Below are positions 6,714 through 16,285 of a stretch of DNA of 36,275 bases, piece by piece (within the stretch, counting starts at the first letter, position 1; every line of letters starts with the position of its first letter). Under the pieces are notes generated by a model. It ran no database searches, was not told the DNA's origin, and worked only from the letters and a program-made list of their open reading frames with translations. Source of the stretch: an uncultured Victivallis sp. (GTDB taxonomy: Bacteria > Verrucomicrobiota > Lentisphaeria > Victivallales > Victivallaceae); assembly GCA_944389935.1 (NCBI GenBank), contig CALXOE010000042.1, forward strand, positions 1 to 36,275, given 5' to 3'. The position numbers and the translations under genes are program-made.

Positions 6714-9437
6714 ATGGATGGATTTTCCGGAATCAGGCAGTTTCATGTGGTTTCGCATACGCATTGGGATCGGGAGTGGTATCAGCCGTTCGAGGTATTC
6801 CGCCATCGTCTGGTGGATTTGCTCGATCATCTTCTGGAGATCTATCGTACCGAACCGGAATTTGTGTTTGAGCTTGATGCGCAGACTGTTTGCCTGGAAG
6901 ATTATCTGGAAGTGCGCCCGGAGCGCCGGGCCGACCTGATGGATTACGTCCGCCGCGGCAGACTGATCGTGGGGCCCTGGTATGTCCAGAACGACTTTTT
7001 TCTGACCGGTGGAGAGGCCACCGTTCGGAATTTGCTTGTCGGCATTGCTCTGGCGGATGAATTCGGAGGAAGTTCCCGGTGCGGTTATACGCCGGATCAA
7101 TTCGGACTGATCGGGCAGCTGCCGCAGATTTTCCGGGGATTCGGCGTGGACAGCTGCATCTTCGGGCGTGGATACCGGCTCTCGGGTGAGACGCCGCCGA
7201 ATGAATTTGAATGGTACTCTCCGGATGGCTCCGGAGTGCTGGCATCGTTCATGAGCCGGTGGTACAACAACGCGCAGCGTTTTCCGGCGGATCCGGAGCT
7301 GGCGCTGCTCTTCTTCCGGGAGGTCGAAGCCGCGCAGGAGTCCGAGGCGGTCACGCCGCACCGGCTGCTGATGAACGGGGTCGATCACCTTGAGGCGCAG
7401 GAGGATCTTCTGCCGATACTGCGGGAGTTGAACCGGCGGATCGCGCCGGATGTCATCCGGCAGTCAACTCTCGGCGATTATCTTGCGGCGGTGCGGCATT
7501 TTGTGAAAGAACATCACATTGCACTTTCCCGGGTAACCGGGGAATTGCGGCGCGGTCCCTCCGGCAACATTCTGCAGGGGACATTGTCCGCGCGGCTTCC
7601 GTTGAAACGGGAGAATACCCGGTGCGAGGCGATGATCGAACTGCAGCTTGAACCGTTGTACGTTCTGCTGGAACATCTGAGCGGCGATGCGCTCTTCGAC
7701 CGTGATTATTTCCGTTACCTCTGGAAATCGCTGCTGCGCAACCAGCCGCACGATTCGATCTGCGGCTGCAGCACCGACCGCGTTCATCAGGACAATCTGA
7801 ACCGCTTTGCCCGGATCAGGGATCTCTGCGGAGACCTGATTGCGCGCGGCTTTCGCCATTTCTGGGCACGGCTTGACCGGAGGGGGCTTGATTCGGCGGA
7901 ATATCTGCTCGCCGTGTTCAATCCGCTGCCGTTTCCCCGTTCTGAAACGGTCGAGGCGGAACTTTTTCTGCCGCTCGCGGAACGGCCGGAATCCATCCGG
8001 ATTGTCGATCCGGCCGGAAAGGAGATCCGCTTTGCGATTCGTTCGGTGGAACGGCGTTTTCAGACCAATTATTCCGCAATCAATCTTCCCGGGAAGATCC
8101 CGTCGCTGCGGGTGGAGCTCGATGTCGCGGCGGAAGCGGTTCCAGCCTGCGGATTCCGGGTATTCCGGGTCATCCCGGGGCAGGGAGGCACGCCGCTGGA
8201 AGTTGCCGGCGGCGGGAATGCCGGGGAGACGGTACTGGAGAACGCTTTCGTCCGTTTTTCCGTCGACGACCGCGGCCGGGTTGAAATGCGGGATAAAGTC
8301 AGCGGCGAATTGTTCCCTGATCTCATCACATTCCTCGAGGAGGGCGACGCCGGACACTCCTACAACTTCCAGCCGGCAGACGGAGACCGGGTTCCGGATG
8401 TGGGGCGCGCCGCTTCGCACATTCACGTCGAGAGTTTTGTACGGGGGGAACGCCGGGGAATCCGGGTGGAATACGGGTACGATCTGCCGCGCGACTATGA
8501 TTTTGAACGGCGTCGTCCCGCGGACGAGTTCGTGTTAAACCGGCTGACACTGGAGTATACTCTGGATGAGTTTTCCCGATCCGTCGCGGTTGGAGTGCGG
8601 ATCGAAAATCATGCCGGTTCGCACCGGCTGCGCGCGGTGTTCAATCCGGGGATTGCGGTGTCGGAGAGTTGGGCGTCGGTTCCGTTCGGATTCGAGGAGC
8701 GAACGCGGGCGGAGGTGCTTCGCGACCCGGAACGGCACAATGCCGATCAGCCGAATTCCGGCGTGATTTCGATTCGGGATGGAAATCGGCAGTTCACGAT
8801 CTTGAATGAGGGGCTGCATGAGTATGAACATCTCGACGATGGGAGAATCGCGCTGACGCTGCTGCGTTCGACCGGCAACATCAATGCGGTTTATTATGAC
8901 GATGCCGGTTGCCTCATCCGTTCCGGCGCGGAGTGGTGTGTCCCGGAGGGGAAGTTGATCGGGACGCATGAGTTCCGCTTTGCGATCCGTCCCGGTCGTG
9001 CGGCGCTGGCGGAGTTGGAAAGAGAACATCAGATGTTTCTCGCTCCGCTTCTTGCGGCGTTTGATTCGGTCGATCCGCACAAGTTGACCGGCGGTCGTCC
9101 GTGCGATCAGTGCAGTGCGGTGCGGGAACTGTTCTTCCGCGATCTGCCGCTGGAAAAACAGAATTTGGCGGGGGAGGGGGAAAGCGGTCTCTCGCTGAGC
9201 GGGGACGCCGTATTTTCCGCTCTGAAGAAAGCGGAGGACGGCAATGGGGATATTCTGCGGATTTACAATCCGGAGCGGCATGAAACCGGTGTGAATCTGC
9301 ATCTGCCGTCCGGTTTTCGAGCCCGTGCGGTCCGGCTGGATGAGACGCCGCTGGACAGCGGGGAGGAGTTCCTCGAGTCCTCTCCGGTGATTCTCCCGGC
9401 GGCATCGATTCTCACATTGCAACTGACGAAAGCGTGA
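6714..9437 (+). CDS. Glycoside hydrolase family 38 alpha-mannosidase
   Basis: This 907-residue retaining alpha-mannosidase opens with the GH38 zinc motif SHTHWDREWY (His15, His17, Asp19). It continues with the TPDQFG segment containing the likely nucleophile (Asp128), GQLPQIF, a DHLE segment (about residue 229) and NQPHDSICGCSTDRVH. The long C-terminal half is the beta-sandwich part of the family. Length matches bacterial GH38 enzymes such as the MngB type. No signal peptide is visible, so it probably acts in the cytoplasm on imported mannosides or N-glycan fragments. GGGAG 7 nt before the ATG supports the start. It stands alone on the plus strand, divergent from marR. The sugar linkage cannot be assigned; mannosylglycerate-type substrates are an alternative. 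Confidence 0.93.
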   Translation: MDGFSGIRQFHVVSHTHWDREWYQPFEVFRHRLVDLLDHLLEIYRTEPEFVFELDAQTVCLEDYLEVRPERRADLMDYVRRGRLIVGPWYVQNDFFLTGGEATVRNLLVGIALADEFGGSSRCGYTPDQFGLIGQLPQIFRGFGVDSCIFGRGYRLSGETPPNEFEWYSPDGSGVLASFMSRWYNNAQRFPADPELALLFFREVEAAQESEAVTPHRLLMNGVDHLEAQEDLLPILRELNRRIAPDVIRQSTLGDYLAAVRHFVKEHHIALSRVTGELRRGPSGNILQGTLSARLPLKRENTRCEAMIELQLEPLYVLLEHLSGDALFDRDYFRYLWKSLLRNQPHDSICGCSTDRVHQDNLNRFARIRDLCGDLIARGFRHFWARLDRRGLDSAEYLLAVFNPLPFPRSETVEAELFLPLAERPESIRIVDPAGKEIRFAIRSVERRFQTNYSAINLPGKIPSLRVELDVAAEAVPACGFRVFRVIPGQGGTPLEVAGGGNAGETVLENAFVRFSVDDRGRVEMRDKVSGELFPDLITFLEEGDAGHSYNFQPADGDRVPDVGRAASHIHVESFVRGERRGIRVEYGYDLPRDYDFERRRPADEFVLNRLTLEYTLDEFSRSVAVGVRIENHAGSHRLRAVFNPGIAVSESWASVPFGFEERTRAEVLRDPERHNADQPNSGVISIRDGNRQFTILNEGLHEYEHLDDGRIALTLLRSTGNINAVYYDDAGCLIRSGAEWCVPEGKLIGTHEFRFAIRPGRAALAELEREHQMFLAPLLAAFDSVDPHKLTGGRPCDQCSAVRELFFRDLPLEKQNLAGEGESGLSLSGDAVFSALKKAEDGNGDILRIYNPERHETGVNLHLPSGFRARAVRLDETPLDSGEEFLESSPVILPAASILTLQLTKA

Positions 9438-9464
9438 ACGGTCGAATCGCCCCCTCCACTCCAT

Positions 9465-9514
9465 CGCCCGGGATGGGATGAACCTGTTCGGGCGAGTCTC
9501 TTTCTGATTTTTTT
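9465..9514 (+). terminator. Possible terminator of the GH38 gene
   Basis: CGCCCG (9465-9470) pairs with CGGGCG (9489-9494) across an 18-nt loop, and a T7 run follows 13 nt later. The stem is short and the T run is displaced, so this is weak. Confidence 0.3.
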
Positions 9515-9590
9515 CGGTTTGTTTCTGTCCCTGGACCATCGTTCCGCATCCGTTGTCCTGATAATGAAATCAACACCTGCGGCTCGGAAG

Positions 9591-9648
9591 AAAAAAGGAG
9601 ATCCCTGGGTCGTCTCTCTCCCCCCCGGGGGAGACGATCCATGGGATC
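9591..9648 (-). terminator. Intrinsic terminator of the lacI/prepilin/GH2 operon
   Basis: A large nested stem (GATCCC...GGGATC outside, TCGTCTC / GAGACGA and CCCCC / GGGGG inside) spans 9600-9648. On the minus strand it is followed by CCTTTTTTC. It ends transcription coming from the GH2-like gene. The remainder of the 9438-9747 gap contains the weaker hairpin after the mannosidase gene and nothing else I recognise. Confidence 0.75.
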
Positions 9649-9747
9649 TGTTTTGCAGTACGATCTGCCACGAACGAGCAGACGTCCGAATCTCTCTCCT
9701 GTCCTCCTTACTTTTCCTGCGTCATCTCCAGCCGACAATCTGTTGGC

Positions 9748-12330
9748 TTACCAACGATAATAGCGGTAGGGATCGTCCTCTGCGATTGGCTGATCCACGT
9801 AAAGCCTGTAGGCGGGCAAACAGTTCAGGTTCGGCTTGCCGAGGATTCCCCCGTTCTGCTGGCGGTCGTTGACCAGTACGACGAGGAGATTCCCTTTCGG
9901 CTTGATTTTGTCGGTTTTGAGTGTATAGATCCGGTCTGCGGCCCAGAAATCGTTCGGATTGGATTTCATGGTTACTTCTCCTAGAAATTCACCGTTGAGC
10001 CAGATCCATGATTCATCGTCGATACCGCCGAAGTAGAGTTTGCATTCGGTATTGGCTGGAAGTTCACTTTCAAGATCGAAAGTTTTCCGGTACCAGAAAT
10101 GACCATCGTACCCGTGAAGATCTTCAAATTGGAGATCGAACATGCCGGGAACTTCAATTCCCCGCCATTCCGGCCCGGGTTTGTAGTCTGGACTCTGCCA
10201 GTTCTCCCGTCGACCGATCTGTTTCGGGTCGGCTTTCCCGAGCCAGCCGGAAGAGAGATCAATGACCCCCTCCTGATGGTTGGTTTTTCCACGGAATTTC
10301 TCCAGTAATCCACTGGTGGATTGCGCTCCCAGATTGTGCAGCAGCCGCGAGGCGAGGAAGAATGCCCGCCGCCGGGTTGTCCGGTACATAAACTCCGATT
10401 CCGGGAAGAGATCGGGGGTCACCTGACAGAATACGATTTTCCCTTTTCCGAGAGGATACACGGCAAGAGTTTTCCCGCCGGAGGAAGCTGCGGGGAAAAA
10501 TGCCAATTCCAGCTCCCTGCGAAAATGCAGATCGGCATTTGAGATACCGGCAAATTCAGGAGAGAGATTGAGTCCGGGGGCGAAATCAGCATACCCTTTT
10601 TCTGTTTTCACCGCAAGTTTTCCGCCGGTCAGGGAGTCGATGCTTTCTTTCTTCAATCCGAATGCGAGTACAGTGCCTCCCGCTTCCGCATAGGCGGCAA
10701 CGGAGTCCATTTCCGCTGAATTGTCGATAACCAGCAATTCGCCGGAAGCCGCTTCCCCGGTAGAAACGGTGATTTTCAACATGTTCAGCAGCTTGTGCAG
10801 TTCCGGCCCTCCCTGGACAAAGAGTTTCGGTTTCCCGGTTTGTTTTGTGACGGGGGTATCAAGTCGCTCGAGCAGTTTTTGCAACAGCTGTTCCGCTTCG
10901 GGTTCCGGTTCGGTACGACCGGAAAGATCGAGTTGCGAGAATATAATTCGGGCTTTGTCTTCCCGAAACTCAAGGACTGGAGCGTATTGCAGATCAAAAC
11001 CTGATTGCAGCAGTGGCATCCAATCTCCGATGCAAGGTTTTTCCAGCGGCACACTCACGACCGCACCACGGTTTCCTGCCCGCCAGACCCGGAAGTTTGC
11101 GAAGCCGTTCCAACTCCAGAGAGGATCTTTGGTTTCCAGCGTCGGTACTGTCAGGTAAGCCGGCAGCAAAGTTGATTCGCCCCTCCAGTCGTGTACGAGC
11201 GTTTCGGAGATTCCTCCCGCGATCGGGAACACTTCTCTGAACAGCTGTTCGTTACCGCGCAAGCCGAGCTTATTGCATTCCGTCAGCGGTTGTTCGAGGA
11301 TCAGAAGACGCAGGCCGTGTTGTAGTGAGCTGCTCAGATCAATCCGGAGTTTCGACAATGCGTTTCTCCCAATCACGAGAATCCCGGTTCCGGACGGCAG
11401 CGGTTCGCCGGATTTCATCCTGGTGGCTTTTACTCCAAGTTTTTCGAGCAGGGGGGCGGCGCTCCCCTCGGGATCGAAAAGTGCAACTTTGCTCTGCAGA
11501 TGCAAAGAGGGCGCGGGAAGGAGTTGCAACGTGATGCTGTCGTGGACCGTTTGGGAGGGGAAAGCCATTTCCGCGGTCAACTCCAGAGATTTTTCCCGGC
11601 AGCTTTCCGGAATGGTGAATTTCACGGGAATGCGAAGCGTCTCCCCCGGTGCGACCTCCGCACTCCCGGAGTGTTTGAGATTCAGGGCGTCGACGCGCCA
11701 GAGCCAGTTGACGTTGCGAACCTGTCTGGCGTCATTGACCAGAATCAGTGATTTTTCCACCTGTTCGCCGGGATGAAAATTGTGGCTCTTTTCGGTGAAC
11801 TTGTCCACCTGTCCGCCGATCCAGCCGGTTTCCGGTTGAAAGAGTTCCCGGCAGAGTTTTCCGAGCGGCAGCAATTCGACGGAATTGGAACGGTTGTTGA
11901 AGTATTCGGGCCGGACGCCGAACCGGTCGGGAACCACCCCGGAACGCTTGATGTTTTCAAACCTCCTCGGATTGTCGGCGGAGGTTCCCGCACCGCGTTG
12001 AATCCAGAACGCATCCTGGTCCCACGGCAGCAGCCCCGAGACTCCGTGCGCCCGCATGGAACGGAAATTGTCAAGGATGAAATAAGACCAGACCTTCTGG
12101 GTGTCGGGTTCTTTCCCGAACCAGTTCAACGTCGAGAAATGAACCGGTTTGTTGCCGGTGATGACTTTTTCCTGATGGCGCATCATGTTGGCTTTCTGCC
12201 AGTCGAATCGGTATGCTTCTTCTCCGAGGATCGCCGCGTTGTATTCATTGAACCAGAGACACTGCAATCCTTCGGAAGCCCAGATGAACGCCGGGCCGCG
12301 ATAACTCGACCACGAACAGACGTGCGGCAT
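9748..12330 (-). CDS. GH2-like giant glycosidase, C-terminal part (in a shifted frame)
   Basis: This frame begins inside a GH2 catalytic barrel: the coding sense runs through KPLFLLEWGMPHV, whose Glu matches the GH2 nucleophile, before the first ATG at 12330. It then has barrel-end and beta-domain segments (LWFNEYNAAILG, GLLPWDQDAFW) and a region of glutamine-amidotransferase-like fold typical of large beta-galactosidase relatives. The last 140 residues form a second GH2-type sugar-binding jelly roll (HGYDGHFWYRKTFDL, WIWLNGEFLGEV). It has no start signal of its own and completes the preceding frame, so a functional product needs a -1 shift near 12355-12360 (joined length about 1575 residues). 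It could instead be a disrupted gene or an assembly error. Confidence 0.85.
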   Translation of the reverse strand: MPHVCSWSSYRGPAFIWASEGLQCLWFNEYNAAILGEEAYRFDWQKANMMRHQEKVITGNKPVHFSTLNWFGKEPDTQKVWSYFILDNFRSMRAHGVSGLLPWDQDAFWIQRGAGTSADNPRRFENIKRSGVVPDRFGVRPEYFNNRSNSVELLPLGKLCRELFQPETGWIGGQVDKFTEKSHNFHPGEQVEKSLILVNDARQVRNVNWLWRVDALNLKHSGSAEVAPGETLRIPVKFTIPESCREKSLELTAEMAFPSQTVHDSITLQLLPAPSLHLQSKVALFDPEGSAAPLLEKLGVKATRMKSGEPLPSGTGILVIGRNALSKLRIDLSSSLQHGLRLLILEQPLTECNKLGLRGNEQLFREVFPIAGGISETLVHDWRGESTLLPAYLTVPTLETKDPLWSWNGFANFRVWRAGNRGAVVSVPLEKPCIGDWMPLLQSGFDLQYAPVLEFREDKARIIFSQLDLSGRTEPEPEAEQLLQKLLERLDTPVTKQTGKPKLFVQGGPELHKLLNMLKITVSTGEAASGELLVIDNSAEMDSVAAYAEAGGTVLAFGLKKESIDSLTGGKLAVKTEKGYADFAPGLNLSPEFAGISNADLHFRRELELAFFPAASSGGKTLAVYPLGKGKIVFCQVTPDLFPESEFMYRTTRRRAFFLASRLLHNLGAQSTSGLLEKFRGKTNHQEGVIDLSSGWLGKADPKQIGRRENWQSPDYKPGPEWRGIEVPGMFDLQFEDLHGYDGHFWYRKTFDLESELPANTECKLYFGGIDDESWIWLNGEFLGEVTMKSNPNDFWAADRIYTLKTDKIKPKGNLLVVLVNDRQQNGGILGKPNLNCLPAYRLYVDQPIAEDDPYRYYRW

Positions 12331-14474
12331 ACCCCATTCAAGCAGGAAGAGCGGTTTTTTCCGGTTTCGCTCCAGTGGGCGAACCAGTCGCTGCGTTCCT
12401 GGCGTGGAGCCCAGTTCAGATAGCAGTTGATCGAGTAGAGGTCGCTCAGATTTCCGCTCTCGTGATGGTAGAGCGGACGGGTCGGATCAAGAGAGTGAAT
12501 GATCTCCGCCGAGAGGAGCGCCTGACGCCGCCGTTCATACTGACCGGGCTGCAGTTTGCGCATTTCCCCGTCCGGGGAGTAGATGCCGTCGATCTTGAGC
12601 GGATTCTGGTCCCCGAAGTATCCGGTGGCGTTGTGGTTGGCCACATAAAGTACGACCCCTGGCACGTTCTGGAAGCGGCGGATCAGGTATTCCGCCTGCC
12701 GGCGATAAGCGTCCCGGAATTCCGGTTCATCGAGCTTCCACTTGAAGTGCATGACATGCGGCAGCGAAAGTGTCGTCAGAATCCCCTGCTTCGAGGTTTC
12801 CCGGTGAAACAGTTCGAGAAATGAGATCGAGCCCGGGGCAAAATTGTAATTGGTTCCGATCAGGTGATTGATTCCGAAGTCGCGTGCTCGTTCGGCCATG
12901 ATGCGGTACATCTCTTCCGTGGATTCGTCCGCGCCGCGCTTGGTGTTCATTCCGACCATGGAGCGCAGATGGATCTTTCTGCCGTTCAAATAGAAATCGC
13001 GCCCGCGGATGGAGAATTCCCGGAAGCCGAAAGTATCGTCGATCTGATCAACGATGTTGCCGGCGGCATTGAGAAGCGATAACCGCACCCGGTAAAGGTT
13101 CCGGGGCGTATCGACATCCCAGAGTTTAGCATCTCGCCAGGTGGCGGAGAAACTTTGCCGTTCCCCGGCCTCAGCTGCTTTCAATTCGGGGGAAAGGAAT
13201 ACCTTTACTTTTTCCTCGCCATCGAAAATCTCTGCCTGAATGCGGTGATGCGCCGGAAGGGGCGTGGCGAATCCGGTATCGAATGTGATTTCTCCTTTCG
13301 AGACGGAGGTGATCACATGTGTATCAGAGAGTTTTGCTCCTGTTGGAGAGGAGGCGGTCAGCCAGAGATTTCCGGGGATGCCGCGGCAGTAGAGTTGTCC
13401 CGTTGAAGTGATGATTCGTCCCGGCGCCATGAACATCCTGCTTTCTCCCTCCTCGACTCTGGCGGAGACCAGCAGTGCGATTTCATTGGTTTTGCCCGGT
13501 TTGATCGCAGCGGAGACATCGACGGATCCGCCCGGATAATAGATATCTCCGCATTTTCGGCCGTTGATGAAAATCTGTGCGCAGGTTTGAATGAAATCGA
13601 AATCGATCTCAATTTTTCGTCCAGCCCATGAAGTCGGAACGTCGATTGTCCGACGATACCAGGCGTGGTTGATCGATTTTCCGTCAATGGTCTCGTCCGG
13701 GGTTCCGTCAGCGTGAAAGATCAGTTGCATGCTGTCCGGTGCGTTCCAGCCTGCGATCCCCGGCCAGATTCCCGGAACTTTGAAGTATCGCCATTCGGGC
13801 GCGTCCTCTTCCGGCAGCTTTGCCGCAGCGAGTTCCTTAACAGGCAGAAACTGCCAGACTGTGTTCAGACAGATCGTGTCGCGTGAGTCGTTTGTATGAC
13901 GTTCGACATCGTCGAGGCTCCAGAGTCGGGCATGATCCGGCAGAGCCGGACCGGAGAAATCCGCATCGCACTCTTCCCGGCTGCGGTAAGCCTTTACCGT
14001 CAAATTCCGAAATGCGATCGTTCCGGACTTCCCGTACATGGAGGGATCGATCGCCAGACGTACCGCACCGGCCGGAATTGTGTAGATTCGCTCACACTGA
14101 ATCCACCCTGTTGAGCCGAATGTTTCAAACATCGGAGGCCAGCCCCCGACCTGTTTCTTATTTGCGTCGTAAAATGCCATGGAGATGCGTCCGCATTGCC
14201 AACCCTCCTTTCCGGGAACCAGGTCTGTTGCCTTCATCTCCATGTTAAGCCGAAGCACTTTCCACTCCGGTTTCAAGATGATACTGCCGGTACAAGCCGC
14301 GCCTGCCGGTACCGTGATATCCAGTGAGCCGTCGAAATTGGTTTTTATTTCACATCCGGTATGAGGCCAGATGTTTCCTCCGGGGGTTTTGTAGACGAGC
14401 AGATTTCCTCCGTGGAGATCAATCAGCAGCGAAACAAACAAAAGAAAAATGGTATGGTAATATTTTTTAATCAT
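12183..14474 (-). CDS. GH2-like giant glycosidase, N-terminal part (frame breaks at an A6 run)
   Basis: Residues 1-23 are a signal peptide, so the enzyme is exported. Residues 24-160 look like a carbohydrate-binding jelly roll. Residues 195-350 match the GH2 sugar-binding domain (NHAWYRRTIDVP, IFINGRKCGDIYYPGGS). Then come an immunoglobulin-like domain and the TIM barrel (DFYLNGRKIHLRSMVGMN). Where GH2 enzymes have an Asn-Glu acid/base pair, this has VANHNATGY (about 612-619). After residue 706 the homology moves to the -1 frame, and the last ~57 residues here are out-of-frame sequence. It starts 15 nt after the prepilin-like gene, so they are co-transcribed. Beta-galactosidase/mannosidase/glucuronidase-like activity is possible; the substrate is not assignable. 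Confidence 0.88.
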   Translation of the reverse strand: MIKKYYHTIFLLFVSLLIDLHGGNLLVYKTPGGNIWPHTGCEIKTNFDGSLDITVPAGAACTGSIILKPEWKVLRLNMEMKATDLVPGKEGWQCGRISMAFYDANKKQVGGWPPMFETFGSTGWIQCERIYTIPAGAVRLAIDPSMYGKSGTIAFRNLTVKAYRSREECDADFSGPALPDHARLWSLDDVERHTNDSRDTICLNTVWQFLPVKELAAAKLPEEDAPEWRYFKVPGIWPGIAGWNAPDSMQLIFHADGTPDETIDGKSINHAWYRRTIDVPTSWAGRKIEIDFDFIQTCAQIFINGRKCGDIYYPGGSVDVSAAIKPGKTNEIALLVSARVEEGESRMFMAPGRIITSTGQLYCRGIPGNLWLTASSPTGAKLSDTHVITSVSKGEITFDTGFATPLPAHHRIQAEIFDGEEKVKVFLSPELKAAEAGERQSFSATWRDAKLWDVDTPRNLYRVRLSLLNAAGNIVDQIDDTFGFREFSIRGRDFYLNGRKIHLRSMVGMNTKRGADESTEEMYRIMAERARDFGINHLIGTNYNFAPGSISFLELFHRETSKQGILTTLSLPHVMHFKWKLDEPEFRDAYRRQAEYLIRRFQNVPGVVLYVANHNATGYFGDQNPLKIDGIYSPDGEMRKLQPGQYERRRQALLSAEIIHSLDPTRPLYHHESGNLSDLYSINCYLNWAPRQERSDWFAHWSETGKNRSSCLNGVCRTSVRGRVIAARRSSGLPKDCSVSGSMNTTRRSSEKKHTDSTGRKPT

Positions 14475-14489
14475 TTCGTCACCAAGATT

Positions 14490-15173
14490 TTACCAGACAA
14501 AACCAGGTTGAGCGATCCGCACTTTGGTCGAATAGAGATTTTGAAATTCAGCACAGACTACAGCCGAGGCATGACCATCCGCAAACGCTGTATTTACGTG
14601 AGTCCCACCATGTGCTGCACAAGGATAGCCGCGGTTAGTTCCGCCCTCGGGTGCCTCGAGAACGGAGATATTCTGATACCCCGGGTCGTCGCGTAGCTTG
14701 TCATCGGCAAACGCTACGAATTCAGATGGCGACGGGATTCGTTTCAAATGCAGTGTGACATATCCCTGCCAGTGGTTTTTGACCCATTTGTCTTCGCCTT
14801 TTTCATTTTTATATATTCCAAACCAGTTTATCCCATATAGATTCCAGTCCCGCATTTCATTATCGGAACGGTTGGATTTGCGAATCGTCGCCGGACAGTA
14901 GTAGGTTTCAACAGAGTCGTCCAGATAACCGGCATTATAAAAATAGACTCCCCAGTGTTTCATCTCCGACCAGTTATGAGTCAACACGGAGTCATTGAAA
15001 TCATTCGCGTAAAATGTGAAAACCAGGCCGGTCTGTTTCAAGTTGTTGATGCAGGAAGTCGATTTCGCTCTGTTTCGCGCCTGATTCAGTGCCGGCAGAA
15101 GCATGGCCGCCAGAATCGCGATGATCGCAATTACAACAAGTAATTCAATCAATGTAAAATGTTTCTGATTCAT
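14490..15173 (-). CDS. Prepilin-like protein with processing-associated C-terminal motif
   Basis: I start this at the ATG ending at 15173, because GGAGGAG lies just upstream and the protein then opens [19 protein letters not shown], the normal prepilin leader; a longer frame would bury it. The product is 227 residues: prepilin-type helix, [17 protein letters not shown], an extracytoplasmic globular domain, and a terminal [16 protein letters not shown] segment resembling the His...Asp-Gly signature of this expanded family. It is probably cleaved by prepilin peptidase and displayed on the cell surface or in a pseudopilus. It sits between lacI and the GH2-like enzyme, 15 nt before the latter, suggesting a role in presenting or secreting that enzyme or in capturing its glycan; this is inference. 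Confidence 0.88.
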   Translation of the reverse strand: MNQKHFTLIELLVVIAIIAILAAMLLPALNQARNRAKSTSCINNLKQTGLVFTFYANDFNDSVLTHNWSEMKHWGVYFYNAGYLDDSVETYYCPATIRKSNRSDNEMRDWNLYGINWFGIYKNEKGEDKWVKNHWQGYVTLHLKRIPSPSEFVAFADDKLRDDPGYQNISVLEAPEGGTNRGYPCAAHGGTHVNTAFADGHASAVVCAEFQNLYSTKVRIAQPGFVW

Positions 15174-15271
15174 TTGTCTCCTCCGTTGGTAGATGGATTG
15201 TTCCGGGGAAAATTGGCTGAACATAAAATGGATATGAAAGTCATCATTGCTGCGTTCCTGTAGTTGTAAAA

Positions 15272-16276
15272 TCATCCCACGAGGGGGGCGGGAGCTACTG
15301 ATTCGCGGTGGATGAGTTTACCGGGAATCCGGATCGAATAGCCGCGATAATCGTCTGGATTTTTTCGTTTTTCAATCAGCACCCGGACGGTTTCCAATCC
15401 CATCTCCGTCCCCGGGACCGCGAGGGCATCCAACGGCGGAATGGTGTACTGCTGCGAGGGCGTTGCATTGAATGTTATGACGCTCAACTGATTCGGAATT
15501 TGAATTCTGCGCCGCCAGGCGAAATAGAGCACCTGCATGGCAATGTCGTCGCAGTAACAGACAATCGCGGTGATCTGTCGTTTGAGCAGTTCGTCGAACT
15601 GGGTCTCAAGCGGCTCGTATTTCCACGGTTCGCTCTGAAGCGGCTCGAGATTGTATTCATCGCAGAAGTCGTTGTAACTGCGTTTGCGGTCGTTGAAACT
15701 GTGGTGATGATTGCCCGGCTGAAATCCGTCAAGATATCCGATTTTTCGATGGCCGAGGGAGTAGAGCTGTTCCATAACCATGCGCATGTTGGCATTTTCA
15801 TCGCTCATAATTGCGCTGCCGGTTTTCCCGCAGACGCCGTTGAGTACCACATAGGGGATTCCGGCGTCTTCGATCTCCTTGAGCTGCCGCGGGTAGATTA
15901 CATCGGGGATAACCAGGGCGGCAACGCGCCACTCCGGAAGCGGATAATAGATATTCCGGACCGATTCACATGGTGTGAAGTTGAATGTGTAATTGTGTTT
16001 CGGCAGTTCGCGCGAAATGGCATCGACCGCTTCGGCAACCGGGGTCGGATAGCGCAGCAGATCGCGATTATAAAAGAGAAAGGAGATCAGATTGCTCTCC
16101 TTGCTCCGCAGCGAGCGGAAGATTCGGTTCGGTGTATAACCATTTTTTTCCACATGTTCAAGAATGCGGGCGCGCACCTCCGGTTTGACGGTGAAATTCT
16201 TGTTGCATCCGTTCAGTACCCGGCTCACGGTCGAGGGGGAAACATTCAGCTCTTTCGCAATCTCTTTTAAGGTCAT
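15272..16276 (-). CDS. LacI-family transcriptional regulator
   Basis: The start is set at the ATG ending at 16276: AGGA lies just upstream, and the protein then begins with the canonical LacI headpiece [23 protein letters not shown]. Residues 1-55 form the HTH and hinge helix ([14 protein letters not shown]). Residues 60-334 form the periplasmic-binding-like sensor ([65 protein letters not shown]). At 334 residues it has the family's usual length. It should control the prepilin-like/GH2 genes that follow on the same strand about 100 nt downstream. A sigma-70 promoter and one arm of a long inverted repeat lie directly upstream and suggest autoregulation. The effector sugar is unknown. Confidence 0.94.
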   Translation of the reverse strand: MTLKEIAKELNVSPSTVSRVLNGCNKNFTVKPEVRARILEHVEKNGYTPNRIFRSLRSKESNLISFLFYNRDLLRYPTPVAEAVDAISRELPKHNYTFNFTPCESVRNIYYPLPEWRVAALVIPDVIYPRQLKEIEDAGIPYVVLNGVCGKTGSAIMSDENANMRMVMEQLYSLGHRKIGYLDGFQPGNHHHSFNDRKRSYNDFCDEYNLEPLQSEPWKYEPLETQFDELLKRQITAIVCYCDDIAMQVLYFAWRRRIQIPNQLSVITFNATPSQQYTIPPLDALAVPGTEMGLETVRVLIEKRKNPDDYRGYSIRIPGKLIHRESVAPAPLVG

Positions 16277-16285
16277 TTTTGTCCT

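Noticed and set aside
7464..9539. Two long minus-strand open frames (320 and 334 codons)
   Set aside because: They are antisense to the GH38 gene, with Arg/Gln-rich translations typical of shadow frames.
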